From: Archangiaceae bacterium
GTDB taxonomy: Bacteria > Myxococcota > Myxococcia > Myxococcales > Myxococcaceae
Reading direction: 5' to 3'
Length of the DNA: 32,963 nt
Assembly (NCBI GenBank): GCA_016879935.1
Contig: JAACJQ010000022.1
Coordinates: forward strand, 1-32,963
In this document: positions 1-8,100 of the stretch, piece by piece
Position numbering within the stretch: position 1 is the stretch's first letter
Layout: each line of letters starts with the position of its first letter
Notes under the pieces: generated by a model
Databases searched by the model: none
Told to the model about the DNA's origin: nothing
What the model saw: only the letters and a program-made list of their open reading frames with translations
Program-made: the position numbers and the translations under genes

Positions 1-2
1 CC

Positions 3-827
3 GACCTCATCTCGGAGGGCGTCGGTGACTTGAACCGCGCGTTCGATGCCGCCTCCGTCGTCGAGGAGCGACCCTCGCGCCGCCGGGTGGTGCGTGAGTT
101 CGACGAAGACGGGCCCGCGGCGTCGCTCGGTCGCGTTCGCGTGTCGATGAACACCCCGTCGTCCATCGATGGCTCGCCGGCGGTGCTGCTCGAGCTGACG
201 CGCGTCGTCTTCGACGCTCCGGGGCTCGCGTCTTTTGGCGTCATCTGCCGCTCGGCCAACGGGCGTGCGCGCACCGAGTGGAGCACCACCGACGCCGTTC
301 GGGTCTCGGCCGGAGCGCTCGAGGCGCCAGCCTCCTTCAGCCTGCGGCACTCGACGCTCGCGCGCGCCGACGTGAGCCAGGGTCAGTTCGTGTGTCACGT
401 GGCGGTGTTCGATGGCCGCTCCGGCGTCGAGCTGGCGAGCACCGAGGTCGACGTCGAGCTTCCCCAGACGCGGGTGCGACGGCTCGACTGCGGCGCGGGG
501 TTCGACGACCCGGGCTGTGGGCTCGAGCGTGGCGGCCAACGCCCGATGGACGCGCGGGAATTCGAAGGCCTGCTCGCCGCGCTGCGCAGCACCTCGAGCG
601 ACCTGTCGAAAGAAGCGCAGGCGACGAAGGCGCTGCGGCGGTCGCTGCTCACCGCGGCACAGCTCGGGCTCGTGTTGGACCAGTTCTCGAGCGACCTCTC
701 TCGGCTGGCCGTGGTACGCGCCCTCGTTGGAAACGTCGTGAACCCGCGCCACGCGCTCGGCCACTCGGTGAAGTTCTCGAGTGCGCTCTCCCGAGAGGAA
801 TACGTCGACCTGCTCTCGCAGCAGTGA
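3..827 (+). CDS. DUF4476 domain protein, 5' end outside window
   Basis: The frame is open to the left edge of the window (codons from position 3), so the gene is probably cut at its 5' end. A TTG at 30 is the first in-window start candidate but is not convincing. The first half, up to about residue 160 counted from the TTG, is beta-rich, with three cysteines near DCGAGFDDPGCG. The last 90 residues look like a DUF4476 domain: an M-D-x-x-E-F opening, helices containing LRSTSSDLSKEAQ and AAQLGLVLDQFSSD, then a final SREEYVDLL. DUF4476 is a small helical domain of unknown function found in Bacteroidetes and myxobacterial proteins. The gene ends 12 bases before the kinase at 840 on the same strand, so the two are probably co-transcribed. 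The domain call comes from pattern recognition, and the role is unknown. Confidence 0.7.
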   Translation, partial: DLISEGVGDLNRAFDAASVVEERPSRRRVVREFDEDGPAASLGRVRVSMNTPSSIDGSPAVLLELTRVVFDAPGLASFGVICRSANGRARTEWSTTDAVRVSAGALEAPASFSLRHSTLARADVSQGQFVCHVAVFDGRSGVELASTEVDVELPQTRVRRLDCGAGFDDPGCGLERGGQRPMDAREFEGLLAALRSTSSDLSKEAQATKALRRSLLTAAQLGLVLDQFSSDLSRLAVVRALVGNVVNPRHALGHSVKFSSALSREEYVDLLSQQ

Positions 828-839
828 CGAAAGCGACCC

Positions 840-3506
840 ATGGCCTGCCTCGATGACGACACCCTGCTCGCGCTCTCGGGCGGCCACCTCGATGGGCCTG
901 CGCTGGAGACGGCCGAGCGTCACCTCGACGAGTGCGCGGCGTGCCGACGGGCCCTGGCGCTGGGGCTCGAGACGAGCGCGGCGCCGACCCGAGCGCCCGT
1001 GTTGACGGTGGGGAACACGATTGGCCGCTATGTCGTGCTCGAGCGCGTGGGCGCTGGCGCGATGGGCCAGGTGTTCGCCGCGTGGGACCCGCAGCTCGAC
1101 CGCAAGGTGGCGCTCAAGGTGCTCAAGAACGCCGCCTCGTCCGACGAGCACCAGGCGCGGTTGCTGCGGGAGGCGCAGACGCTGGCGCGCCTCTCACACC
1201 CGAACGTCGTCACCGTGTTCGACGTCGGCCGGTGGGAGGGCCAGCGCTTCATCGCGCTCGAGTTCGTCGACGGTGGCTCGGTGCGGGAGTGGCTCGGCGC
1301 CCAGAGCCGCGGCGTGAACGACGTCGTGGCGGTGTTCATTCAGGCCGGGCGTGGGCTCGCAGCGGCCCATCAGGCGGGCGTGGTGCATCGCGACTTCAAG
1401 CCCGACAACGTGCTCGTGCGTGGTGATGGCCGCGCGCAGGTGACCGACTTCGGGCTCGCGTCGGAGTCCGTCGGCCGAGTGGGTGACGGCCCGGTGCTCG
1501 AGCCAGGCGCGTCGCTCACGGGAACGGGCGCGCTGCTCGGCACGCCGGCGTACATGGCGCCCGCGCAGCTCGATGGAGAGCCCGCCACCGCCGCCTCCGA
1601 CCAGTTCGGCTTCTGCGTCGCGCTCTTCGAGGCGTTGACGGGTCAGCGGCCGTGGAGTGGCAACACCGTCGAGGCCCTGCGTCGCGCGATGCGAGATGGG
1701 CCGGCGCCGGCGTTCCCTTCGACGAGCGACGTGCCCGTGGCGATTCGCAAAGCGGTGCTGCGCGGCCTGTCGGTGCAGGAGGCGGCGCGCTGGCCGTCGA
1801 TGGTGGCGCTCGTCGAAGCGCTCGAGGCCGTCTCGCAGCGTCGTTCGTCGAGAGCCCTCGTCGTGGGGGTGGTGGCGGTCGTCGCGGGGCTGGCGCTGGT
1901 GTTCGGTCGCGCGAGCGTCGACACGGCGGCGAAGTGCCCTCCGAGCAGGGCGCGGCTCGCCGGCATCTGGGACGACGCCGTGCGCGGCAAGGTGAAGGCG
2001 GCCTTCGAGCCATCGACCGCTCCCTGGGCGCAGGCGCTGTCGGCCTCGGTGCTCACGGGTCTCGACGCCTACGCCGACGAGTGGGCACGGCTCCACACCG
2101 ACACGTGCGAGGCGACGTGGGTTCGCAAGGAGCAATCACCGCACGCGCTCGACCTGCGCATGCGCTGCCTCGACGAGCGTCGCAGTGAGCTCGCGGCGGC
2201 CACGCGGTACCTGAGCCAGTTGGAGCCAGGCGGCCTCGACCGCGCGCCGGGCGTGTTGCGTGGGTTGACCAGCCTCGAGCGCTGCAGCGACGCGATCCGG
2301 CTCGAGCGGCGCGCCGAGACGTTGTCTGCCGAAGCCGTCTCCTTCTCCGAGGCCACGCGCGCGAAGGTGCTCGAGGCGAAGGTGCTGCACGACAGCGGGC
2401 TGTTCCAGGAGGCCGAGGCCTCGTTGGCGCCCGTCACGCCGACGCTGTCTTCGGTGGCCGACCTCGCGGTTCAAGCCGAGGGCTGGTTCTGGGTGGGGAG
2501 CGTCGCGCTGAAGCGGGCGAACCACGACCTCGCCCGTGATGCGCTGAGCCGCGCCGTCACCACCGCGTCGGTCGGCGGGGTGAATGACGTGCTCTTGCGC
2601 GCGCTCTGTCAGCTCGTCGAACTCTCCACGCGTCTGCACGACGCCGAGCGCACGGCGGCTGCCCGCCAGCTCGTCACGCTCTCGCGACGGTCCATCGTGG
2701 GCGACGTCGAGCTCGAGGCCATCATCGAGAACCAGCTGGGGCTCGCCGCGTTCACCGAGGGGCACCTCGACGAGGCGCTCGAGCACTTCAGGGCGGCGCG
2801 CCGCGCCTACGAGGGCGTGAAGGGCCCGGGCGCGAAGAACGTGCTGCGCACCATCAACAACATCGGCGTCATCCTCTCGGAGCAGGGCAAGTCGGCCGAG
2901 GCGCTGGTCGAGGTGCAGGCGGCGCGTGACCTGCTCGTGGCCGAGTACGGAGACGCGCACCCCGACGTCGCCCGCGCCGAGGTGAACCTGGGCGTGATGT
3001 TCAACGACCTGTCGCGGTTCTCGGAGGCAGCGCCGCACTTCGAGCTCGCCGAGCGCATTCAGGTTCGCGCGCTGGGCGCCCGTCACCCCGAGCTCGCGGC
3101 AACGCACAACAACTGGGGCGACACCTGCATGGGCACGAAGGACTTCGCAGGAGCGCTGCGCCACTTCGAGACGGCCCTCTCGATTCGGGAAGAGGCGCTG
3201 GGCAAGAGTCACCTCCGGTTGATTGGCGATTTGAGCGGCGTCGCCTCGGCCCTGCTCGCGTTGGAGCGGCGGGAGGAGGCGGTGAGCGCCCTCGAACGAA
3301 TCGTCACGCTGCGCGCCACGGACGCAGCGCACCCGGTCGAGCTCGCGCGCGCCGAGGTGGAGCTGGCGAAGGCGCTCATCGTCACGTCTCCTGCACGTGC
3401 GCGCACGGTGTTCGGCTCGGCTGACGCGCACTTCGCGAAGGGTGGCACCGCGGCCGAGCCGGAGCGCCAGGCAGCGAAGGCATGGTTGAACGCCCGAGGG
3501 CAGTGA
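840..3506 (+). CDS. Ser/Thr protein kinase with N-terminal zinc-finger motif and C-terminal TPRs
   Basis: This 888-aa Hanks-type kinase has an unusual front end. Residues 3-35 contain Cys3 and an H-x3-C-x2-C motif (His28, Cys32, Cys35) like the zinc-binding anti-sigma (ZAS/zf-HC2) fold. The kinase domain spans about 62-330: glycine loop GAGAMG, ATP-binding Lys93 in VALK, catalytic Asp185 in HRDFKPDN, and Asp203 in DFG. A hydrophobic segment at about 338-358 should cross the inner membrane, placing the C-terminal half outside. Residues about 500-870 are helical TPR-type repeats, for example NNIGVILSEQGKSAEALVEV and NLGVMFNDLSRFSEAAPHF. The Glu of the APE motif is replaced by Ala242 (MAPAQL). 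The gene lies 12 bases after the DUF4476 gene. The substrate is unknown. The kinase assignment is firm, and a role in controlling a sigma factor is only an inference from the zinc motif. Confidence 0.92.
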   Translation: MACLDDDTLLALSGGHLDGPALETAERHLDECAACRRALALGLETSAAPTRAPVLTVGNTIGRYVVLERVGAGAMGQVFAAWDPQLDRKVALKVLKNAASSDEHQARLLREAQTLARLSHPNVVTVFDVGRWEGQRFIALEFVDGGSVREWLGAQSRGVNDVVAVFIQAGRGLAAAHQAGVVHRDFKPDNVLVRGDGRAQVTDFGLASESVGRVGDGPVLEPGASLTGTGALLGTPAYMAPAQLDGEPATAASDQFGFCVALFEALTGQRPWSGNTVEALRRAMRDGPAPAFPSTSDVPVAIRKAVLRGLSVQEAARWPSMVALVEALEAVSQRRSSRALVVGVVAVVAGLALVFGRASVDTAAKCPPSRARLAGIWDDAVRGKVKAAFEPSTAPWAQALSASVLTGLDAYADEWARLHTDTCEATWVRKEQSPHALDLRMRCLDERRSELAAATRYLSQLEPGGLDRAPGVLRGLTSLERCSDAIRLERRAETLSAEAVSFSEATRAKVLEAKVLHDSGLFQEAEASLAPVTPTLSSVADLAVQAEGWFWVGSVALKRANHDLARDALSRAVTTASVGGVNDVLLRALCQLVELSTRLHDAERTAAARQLVTLSRRSIVGDVELEAIIENQLGLAAFTEGHLDEALEHFRAARRAYEGVKGPGAKNVLRTINNIGVILSEQGKSAEALVEVQAARDLLVAEYGDAHPDVARAEVNLGVMFNDLSRFSEAAPHFELAERIQVRALGARHPELAATHNNWGDTCMGTKDFAGALRHFETALSIREEALGKSHLRLIGDLSGVASALLALERREEAVSALERIVTLRATDAAHPVELARAEVELAKALIVTSPARARTVFGSADAHFAKGGTAAEPERQAAKAWLNARGQ

Positions 3507-3567
3507 GGGCTGAGCTGCGACGAACGAAGACGTCGGCAGTCGCGATGGCGTGCGCGAGTGGGGACCT

Positions 3568-3586
3568 CCCGGGCAGCGAGCCCGGG
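3568..3586. terminator. GC-rich hairpin between convergent genes
   Basis: A perfect 7-bp inverted repeat, CCCGGGC / GCCCGGG, with a 5-base AGCGA loop. It lies between the stop of the plus-strand kinase (3506) and the stop of the minus-strand reading frame (3588), where a bidirectional terminator would be expected. There is no T-run on either side, so it may only be a weak or Rho-assisted terminator. Confidence 0.4.
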
Positions 3587-3587
3587 C

Positions 3588-4064
3588 TCAGGGGCCCTGG
3601 TCGCGCTCGATGCGTTTGAGCGCTGCTGCGGCCGCGCTCTGGCCGCACTCCTCTTCTTCGAGCCCCAGCACGCCGCCACGTTTGCGCGGCAGGCTTTTCA
3701 GCTTCGTCAGCGCTTCGATGGCCTCGGGGCTGCGGAGCTCTCCCAGCCGCTTCGCCGCGAGCGCGCGCCTGCCACAGTCCTTCGCGTCGAGCGCCTGCAG
3801 GTACATCTCTCCGATGTTCAGGCCCTGCCCGGCGTACTCGACGTCGACGAAGCGCAGCGCGCCCCACTGTGTCCACCCCTCTTCGCTCCGCGCGAGCTTC
3901 TGCATCACCGGCAGCACCTTCTGCTTCGGCCACCCGGCGAGCAGCTTGCGAACGCGCGTGCCTTCGGCGCGGCCCTCGAATTGACCGAACTCGTCGGCGA
4001 GCGCTTCGAGTGACGCCTGCTCGAGCTCGGCTTCGTTCGGAATCGACTCGAGCAGCTTGCGCGC
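3588..4064 (-). pseudogene. Distal part of the TAG-interrupted kinase (HEAT-like C-terminal region)
   Basis: This 158-codon stretch is in exactly the same frame as the kinase at 4065-5270 and is separated from it only by the TAG at 4065-4067. The protein sense continues smoothly across the stop: the helix ...ALHQVGRPE is followed by ARKLLESIPNEAELEQ, as in a TPR helix pair. Further on are helical pairs of the HEAT/armadillo kind (GRRALAAKRLGELRSPEAIEAL and a final CGQSAAAAALKRI). No Shine-Dalgarno site or well-placed start codon marks an independent gene; the first ATG in frame is at 3917, well inside the conserved region. It is best read as the detached C-terminus of a roughly 560-aa receptor kinase. 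A sequencing error turning a sense codon (for example GAG) into TAG is an equally simple explanation. Confidence 0.7.
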
Positions 4065-5270
4065 CTATTCTGGGCGGCCGACCTGATGCAGCGCCGCCGC
4101 GCGAAGCTGCTTCAGCGTGTTCGACGGCTTCTCACCCGACGCGTCATCGATGACCTGGAGCGCCTCGCTGCCGCGCCGCGCATCGATGAGCCGCCGTGCG
4201 ACGCGCTCGGGCCGCAAGAACCACACGAGGAAGGTCACCACGAGCGCGATGACCAGCGTCGACACGGCGCCGACCTTCCACTTCGGAATCGAGCGCGCCT
4301 GCGCGATGAGCCGGGTCTGCGCGTTCGCGACCCGCATCGCTCCGCTCACCGTCGAGGTGAGCTGAATCGGCTTGAGCGCGAGCCGTTCGAGAAACGCCGC
4401 GGCGGTGGGCGGGCGTGCGTCAGGGGCCTTCGCGAGACAGGCGGTGACGACGTCGACCAGCGCCGGAGCCGTCGCCAGGTGCGGCGCGACGTCGACGAGC
4501 GCGGGCGGAGCCTGATGAATCTGCTGAGAGACGAGCTCGCGCGGTGACGGCCCGGGGAAGGGCGCCTTGCCGGTGAGCATGCGGAACGCGATGAGCCCCA
4601 GCGCGTACAGGTCGCTGCGTGCGTCGAGCGTCTGTCCCATGGCCTGCTCGGGCGACATGTACTCGGGCGTGCCGACGACGAAGCCGGTCTGCGTCACCTG
4701 CGCGCGCTGGTCGGGCTCGGCGAGGCGCGCGATGCCGAAGTCGAGCACGCGCGCCTGCTCCTGACCGTCGGGCGAGCTGGTCAGCACCACGTTGTCGGGC
4801 TTGAGGTCGCGGTGAACGATGCCCTTGGCGTGAATGGCGGCGAGGCCCATGGCGAGCTGCCCGAGAATGCGCTCGGCGCGCTCGACCGACAGCGGCGCTT
4901 CGCGCTCGAGCAGTTGCTGCAGCGACTGGCCCTCGACGTACTCCATGACGAGGCACATCGACTGGCCGTGCTGGCCGAAGTCGATGACGCGCACGACGGC
5001 GGGGTGTTCGACCGACGAGAGCAGCAGCGCCTCGCGCCGAAACCGCTCGCCCATGCCCTGCGTGTTGAGCAGGTCGTCACGCAGCACCTTGAGCGCGACC
5101 TTGCGACCGAGCGAGACCTGCTCCGCGACGTAGACGAGGCCCATGCCGCCGCCGCCGAGCAGGCGCTCGACGCGAAAGCGGTCGCCCAGCACGAGGGAGC
5201 CAGGCGCAAAGGCTCCGCTGCCCGCCAGGTGGGTGTCGGCGACCGCTACGGGCTCTGAGTCCGTCGCCAT
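4065..5270 (-). CDS. Transmembrane Ser/Thr protein kinase, truncated by in-frame TAG
   Basis: The 401-aa product has a complete kinase domain at about residues 32-300: glycine loop GGGGMG, Lys61 in VALK, catalytic Asp155 in HRDLKPDN, Asp177 in DFG, and SPE at 206-208 in place of APE. A single transmembrane helix lies at about 333-352 (VGAVSTLVIALVVTFLVWFL). The sensor region outside the membrane stops after only about 50 residues at a TAG codon, although the same frame stays open for another 158 codons (3588-4064). The catalytic half should be intact, so the shortened protein may still work as a kinase that has lost most of its extracytoplasmic domain. It is divergent from the glycosyltransferase at 5417, with a 146-base gap that must hold both promoters. 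No strong Shine-Dalgarno is seen before the ATG. Confidence 0.88.
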   Translation of the reverse strand: MATDSEPVAVADTHLAGSGAFAPGSLVLGDRFRVERLLGGGGMGLVYVAEQVSLGRKVALKVLRDDLLNTQGMGERFRREALLLSSVEHPAVVRVIDFGQHGQSMCLVMEYVEGQSLQQLLEREAPLSVERAERILGQLAMGLAAIHAKGIVHRDLKPDNVVLTSSPDGQEQARVLDFGIARLAEPDQRAQVTQTGFVVGTPEYMSPEQAMGQTLDARSDLYALGLIAFRMLTGKAPFPGPSPRELVSQQIHQAPPALVDVAPHLATAPALVDVVTACLAKAPDARPPTAAAFLERLALKPIQLTSTVSGAMRVANAQTRLIAQARSIPKWKVGAVSTLVIALVVTFLVWFLRPERVARRLIDARRGSEALQVIDDASGEKPSNTLKQLRAAALHQVGRPE

Positions 5271-5416
5271 GCGTGCGTCGGTATCTACCGGGCCCGGTCT
5301 CGTCGAGGGGGACGAAAACGCACCTCTGGAGAAGTCGAGCGGTGCGAGCGTCGGGCGCGCATCGACGCCAACTTCGAGCCCCCACGCGCGGGCGAACGTG
5401 TTTTCACGTGGGGGCG

Positions 5417-6712
5417 ATGAAGCGCTTTCTGTTCGCCGCTCACCCGACGGTCGGCCACACCCAGGCGTTGCGGGCGATAGGCCGTGAGCTGCTGTCGCGT
5501 GGGCATCAGGTGCGGTTCGCAGTTCCGGTGATGAAGGCGGTGCCGTCGTTTCTGCCGGTGCCAGCGCCGCTGCGGTCGGCCGAGCACGTGACGGCGGGCA
5601 TTCGCGCTGATGGGTTCGAGCTGGTGCCGCTGACGCTGCGGCTCTCGTCGGGCATCGCGGCGTTCATGGTCGCGCGCAGCCGCGGCTACGACGAGCTCGA
5701 CTGGGCGATGAAGCTGTTCCTCGGTGAGACCGGTGGCTCGGCGGCGGCGCTGAAGCGCGAGCTCGAACGGGCTCCGGCCGACGTCGTGGTGGCCGATTGT
5801 TTTCACTTCGGCGCGTGGGTCGCGGCCGAAGCGTCGCGGGTGCCGTTCGTGCCGGTCTTTCACAGTGGGTTGCCGTTTCCAGCGCCGGGTGCGCCGCCGT
5901 TTGGCAGTCCGCTCTCGGGTGGAGACGAGGCCGAGAGTCATCGCCGCCTCTCGCAGCTCGCGGCGCGAATGGACTCGACGCTGAACGCGATTCGCAGGTC
6001 GCACGGGTTGAAGCCCGTCGAGCCTCGAATGCTGGAGCGCCCGTATGGCACTTCGCTCAACGTGCTGACGACGTTCGAGCAGTTCGAGCTGCCGCGGCCA
6101 GAGCTCTCGAAGACGGCGGCGGGCCCAATGGTGTGGGCCGGGCCGTGTCTGGGCACGAAGCGGCCGACGGTGGCGTTCCCGTGGGAGCGACTCGAGGGCT
6201 CGTCGAAGCCGCTCGTCTACGTGTCGTTGGGAACGGTGTTCAACGACCAACCCGACGTGTACCGGGTGCTCGTCGATGGCGTGCACGAGGCGGGAGCGCG
6301 GGCCGTCGTCGCGGCCGGCGTTTCGCTCGAGGCGATGCTGAAGCACGCGCACGCCGATGACGTGGTGGTGAAGTTCGCGCCGCAGGTCGAGCTGCTCGCG
6401 AAGGTGAACGCGGCCATCGTGCACGGCGGCAACAACTCGACGAACGAAGCGCTGCGTGCCGGCGTGCCGTTCGTCTCGGTGCCGTTCGGTGGCGAGCAGG
6501 TGATGAACGCGCGGCGTGCGGTCGCGCTCGGAGTGGCTCGTGCGCTCGACGTCGAGACGTTGTCGAAGGCGAACGTGGCCGAAGCGCTGAAGGCGCTGTT
6601 CTCGAGTGACGTCGTCGAGCGTTCACGAATGCTGGCGAAGCAGGTACCTGAAGCCGATGGCGCCGCCGTCGTCGCCGATGCGCTGGAGCGACTCCTCGAC
6701 GCGGCTACTTGA
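5417..6712 (+). CDS. GT1-family (UGT/MGT-like) glycosyltransferase
   Basis: This 431-aa protein is a GT-B fold glycosyltransferase of the UDP-glucuronosyltransferase/macrolide-transferase type, expected to move a sugar from an NDP-sugar onto a small hydrophobic acceptor in the cytoplasm. The N-terminal Rossmann half begins with MKRFLFAAHPTVGHTQALRAIG, a variant of the usual GHxxP opening. The C-terminal half holds the donor-binding signature: FAPQVELL, then HGGNNSTNEALRAGVP with His336, then PFGGEQ. The frame is open upstream to 5273, but the ATG at 5417 is chosen because a GGGGG stretch lies just before it and the family N-terminus starts there. The gene ends 8 bases inside the convergent gene at 6705. 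No aglycone-synthesis genes lie nearby, so the substrate cannot be told. Confidence 0.9.
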   Translation: MKRFLFAAHPTVGHTQALRAIGRELLSRGHQVRFAVPVMKAVPSFLPVPAPLRSAEHVTAGIRADGFELVPLTLRLSSGIAAFMVARSRGYDELDWAMKLFLGETGGSAAALKRELERAPADVVVADCFHFGAWVAAEASRVPFVPVFHSGLPFPAPGAPPFGSPLSGGDEAESHRRLSQLAARMDSTLNAIRRSHGLKPVEPRMLERPYGTSLNVLTTFEQFELPRPELSKTAAGPMVWAGPCLGTKRPTVAFPWERLEGSSKPLVYVSLGTVFNDQPDVYRVLVDGVHEAGARAVVAAGVSLEAMLKHAHADDVVVKFAPQVELLAKVNAAIVHGGNNSTNEALRAGVPFVSVPFGGEQVMNARRAVALGVARALDVETLSKANVAEALKALFSSDVVERSRMLAKQVPEADGAAVVADALERLLDAAT

Positions 6713-7037
6713 AGGCCCGCACCGCACGGAACCGCGCGAGAATCGCGTGCGCCCGTTCGAGCTTCACTGCGCGCTCGAGCTTCTTCTCGTCGCCAAACCG
6801 CGCGCGCCTGGTCGTCTCTTCGCCTCCGACCGTGCCGGTTCGAACCAGGAGCGTGGCGCCCGAGGTCGAGATCTCGATGAAGCTGCGCTGCTTCTGAAAC
6901 CGGGAGACCCTGGCGAGCGTCTTCGCGGTCGAGCGCTTCGCAGCCTCTTCACGTCTGCGACCGCGTTCACGGCCCGCTTCGAGCGCCTTCTCCAGCGCCT
7001 GGTACGTCATTCCCGTCGACTTCCGCTTCGAGGCCAT
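6705..7037 (-). CDS. Small basic protein with WGR-like C-terminal domain
   Basis: This 110-aa protein is strongly basic at its N-terminus (MASKRKSTGMTYQALEK, then an Arg/Lys/Glu-rich helix). From about residue 52 the pattern FIEISTSGATLLVRTGTVGG, followed by an alternating charged helix, resembles a WGR domain, a small fold found in PARPs and in bacterial proteins and linked to nucleic-acid binding. The namesake W-G-R is not conserved here (VRTGTVG), so the call is tentative. It follows the 149-aa gene at 7046 after only 8 bases, so the two probably form one transcript. Its last codons overlap the convergent glycosyltransferase by 8 bases. Confidence 0.6.
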   Translation of the reverse strand: MASKRKSTGMTYQALEKALEAGRERGRRREEAAKRSTAKTLARVSRFQKQRSFIEISTSGATLLVRTGTVGGEETTRRARFGDEKKLERAVKLERAHAILARFRAVRAFK

Positions 7038-7045
7038 GGACCGTT

Positions 7046-7495
7046 TCAGGCGGCGACGAGCGAGGCAGCGACGGTGAACTTGCGCGAGACCTTCTGCTCG
7101 TCGCGTCGCACCAGGCGGAGCAGGCTCGCGCGGTCGTGCAGCTCACCGGTGATGCGGTCTTCGATGGCCAGGTCGGAGCACACCTCGAGCAGCTGCAGGA
7201 AGAGCGCGTAGACGACATTCAACGAGGTCACGCCTTCGACGAAGAGGCTGCCGTCGCTGGTGAACCACACGTCGAGCTCACCGCGCTTGGCGAAGATGCT
7301 CCACGCGCGACGGCCATCGTGGGTGCGCTGCGCGAAGGGAAAGTGACCGACGGCGCGGTCCATCGCCTTGAGGAGCGTCTCGTCGAAGGCGCCCGCGAGC
7401 GGCGATTCGGAGCACTCGTCGAGCGACACGGGGAACTCCCAGGTCTGGCGAACGGAGGGCTTCACTTTCAAAACGGCGAACTCGCGGAAGAACAT
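7046..7495 (-). CDS. Conserved-looking hypothetical protein, 149 aa
   Basis: I do not recognise this family. The protein is soluble, with no signal peptide or membrane helix. It contains an aromatic-rich middle (RAWSIFAKRGELDVWFTSDGSLFVEG) that reads as paired beta strands, and a C-terminal helical part (FLQLLEVCSDLAIEDRITGELHD). Codon usage matches its neighbours. It is the first gene of a two-gene minus-strand unit with the WGR-like gene 8 bases downstream. It is divergent from the LOR gene, whose coding sense begins at about 7590, so both promoters must lie within roughly 100 bases. Confidence 0.65.
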   Translation of the reverse strand: MFFREFAVLKVKPSVRQTWEFPVSLDECSESPLAGAFDETLLKAMDRAVGHFPFAQRTHDGRRAWSIFAKRGELDVWFTSDGSLFVEGVTSLNVVYALFLQLLEVCSDLAIEDRITGELHDRASLLRLVRRDEQKVSRKFTVAASLVAA

Positions 7496-7698
7496 GGCGC
7501 CCTGAAGACCCGGCAGCCTGATTTCGTGAGCAAACTCCGAAGCGACCGAATTCGTTCAGGTCTTTCGTGCGGCCCTGACAGGAACGTCAGGGGTACAGTG
7601 CGCGGCTCCGGCAGGACCTGCTGTCGTTCGGTGACGATTTCACGATCAAGGACGAGAACGGCAAGTCGTGTTTCACCGTCGATGGCAAGGCGTTCACG

Positions 7699-8100
7699 GT
7701 GCTGCGCGAGAAGCTGTCGTTTCACGACGCGGGCGGCAAGGAGCTCGCGTTCATTCGCGAGAAGCTCATCGCGCTGACCCCGAGCTACGAGATTCTTCGC
7801 GACGGCAAGACGGCGGCGGTGGTGAAGAAGGATCTGATCAACGTCTTCCGCTGCGGGTTCACGGTCGACGTGCCCGGGCCTGATGACCTCGAGGCGCAGG
7901 GCAACCTGCTCGACCGCGAGTACACGTTCACGCGCGGGAAGACGGTGGTGGCGACGGTGTCGAAGCGCTGGTTCGCCATCACCGACACGTACGGGGTCGA
8001 GATCGCCGACTCCGAAGACCCGGTGCTGATTCTCGCGAGCGCGGTGGTCATCGACATGATCTGTCACGCCGACGCGAAGAAGCAGAAGAAGCCGGCATGA
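7699..8100 (+). CDS. LURP-one-related (tubby-like) family protein, start uncertain
   Basis: The protein matches the LURP-one-related/tubby C-terminal-like fold: a beta-barrel around one helix, built from repeated strands such as KLSFHDAGGKELAFIREKL, YEILRDGKTAAVVKK and TFTRGKTVVATVSKRWF, with a hydrophobic helix near the end (VLILASAVVIDMI). The GTG at 7699 is the first standard start in frame. However, the conserved N-terminus (RLRQDLLSFGDDFTIKDENG) is encoded upstream at 7603-7662 with no ATG, GTG or TTG after the TGA at 7576-7578. A GTG at 7598, preceded by AGGGG, would fit but is one base out of frame. The true gene is therefore about 35 codons longer, with a frameshift or a sequence error near 7600, or it uses a rare start codon. 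It overlaps the DUF2262 gene by 4 bases (ATGA). Bacterial members have no settled function. Confidence 0.75.
   Translation: MLREKLSFHDAGGKELAFIREKLIALTPSYEILRDGKTAAVVKKDLINVFRCGFTVDVPGPDDLEAQGNLLDREYTFTRGKTVVATVSKRWFAITDTYGVEIADSEDPVLILASAVVIDMICHADAKKQKKPA

Noticed and set aside
2136-3431. A 431-codon minus-strand frame opposite the TPR region of the first kinase
   Set aside because: It has shadow composition, while the plus strand shows well-formed TPR helices.
5273-5416. Upstream extension of the glycosyltransferase frame to 5273
   Set aside because: The added 48 residues are Arg/Ser-rich, unlike the family, and would fill the divergent promoter region. The ATG at 5417 fits the family start.
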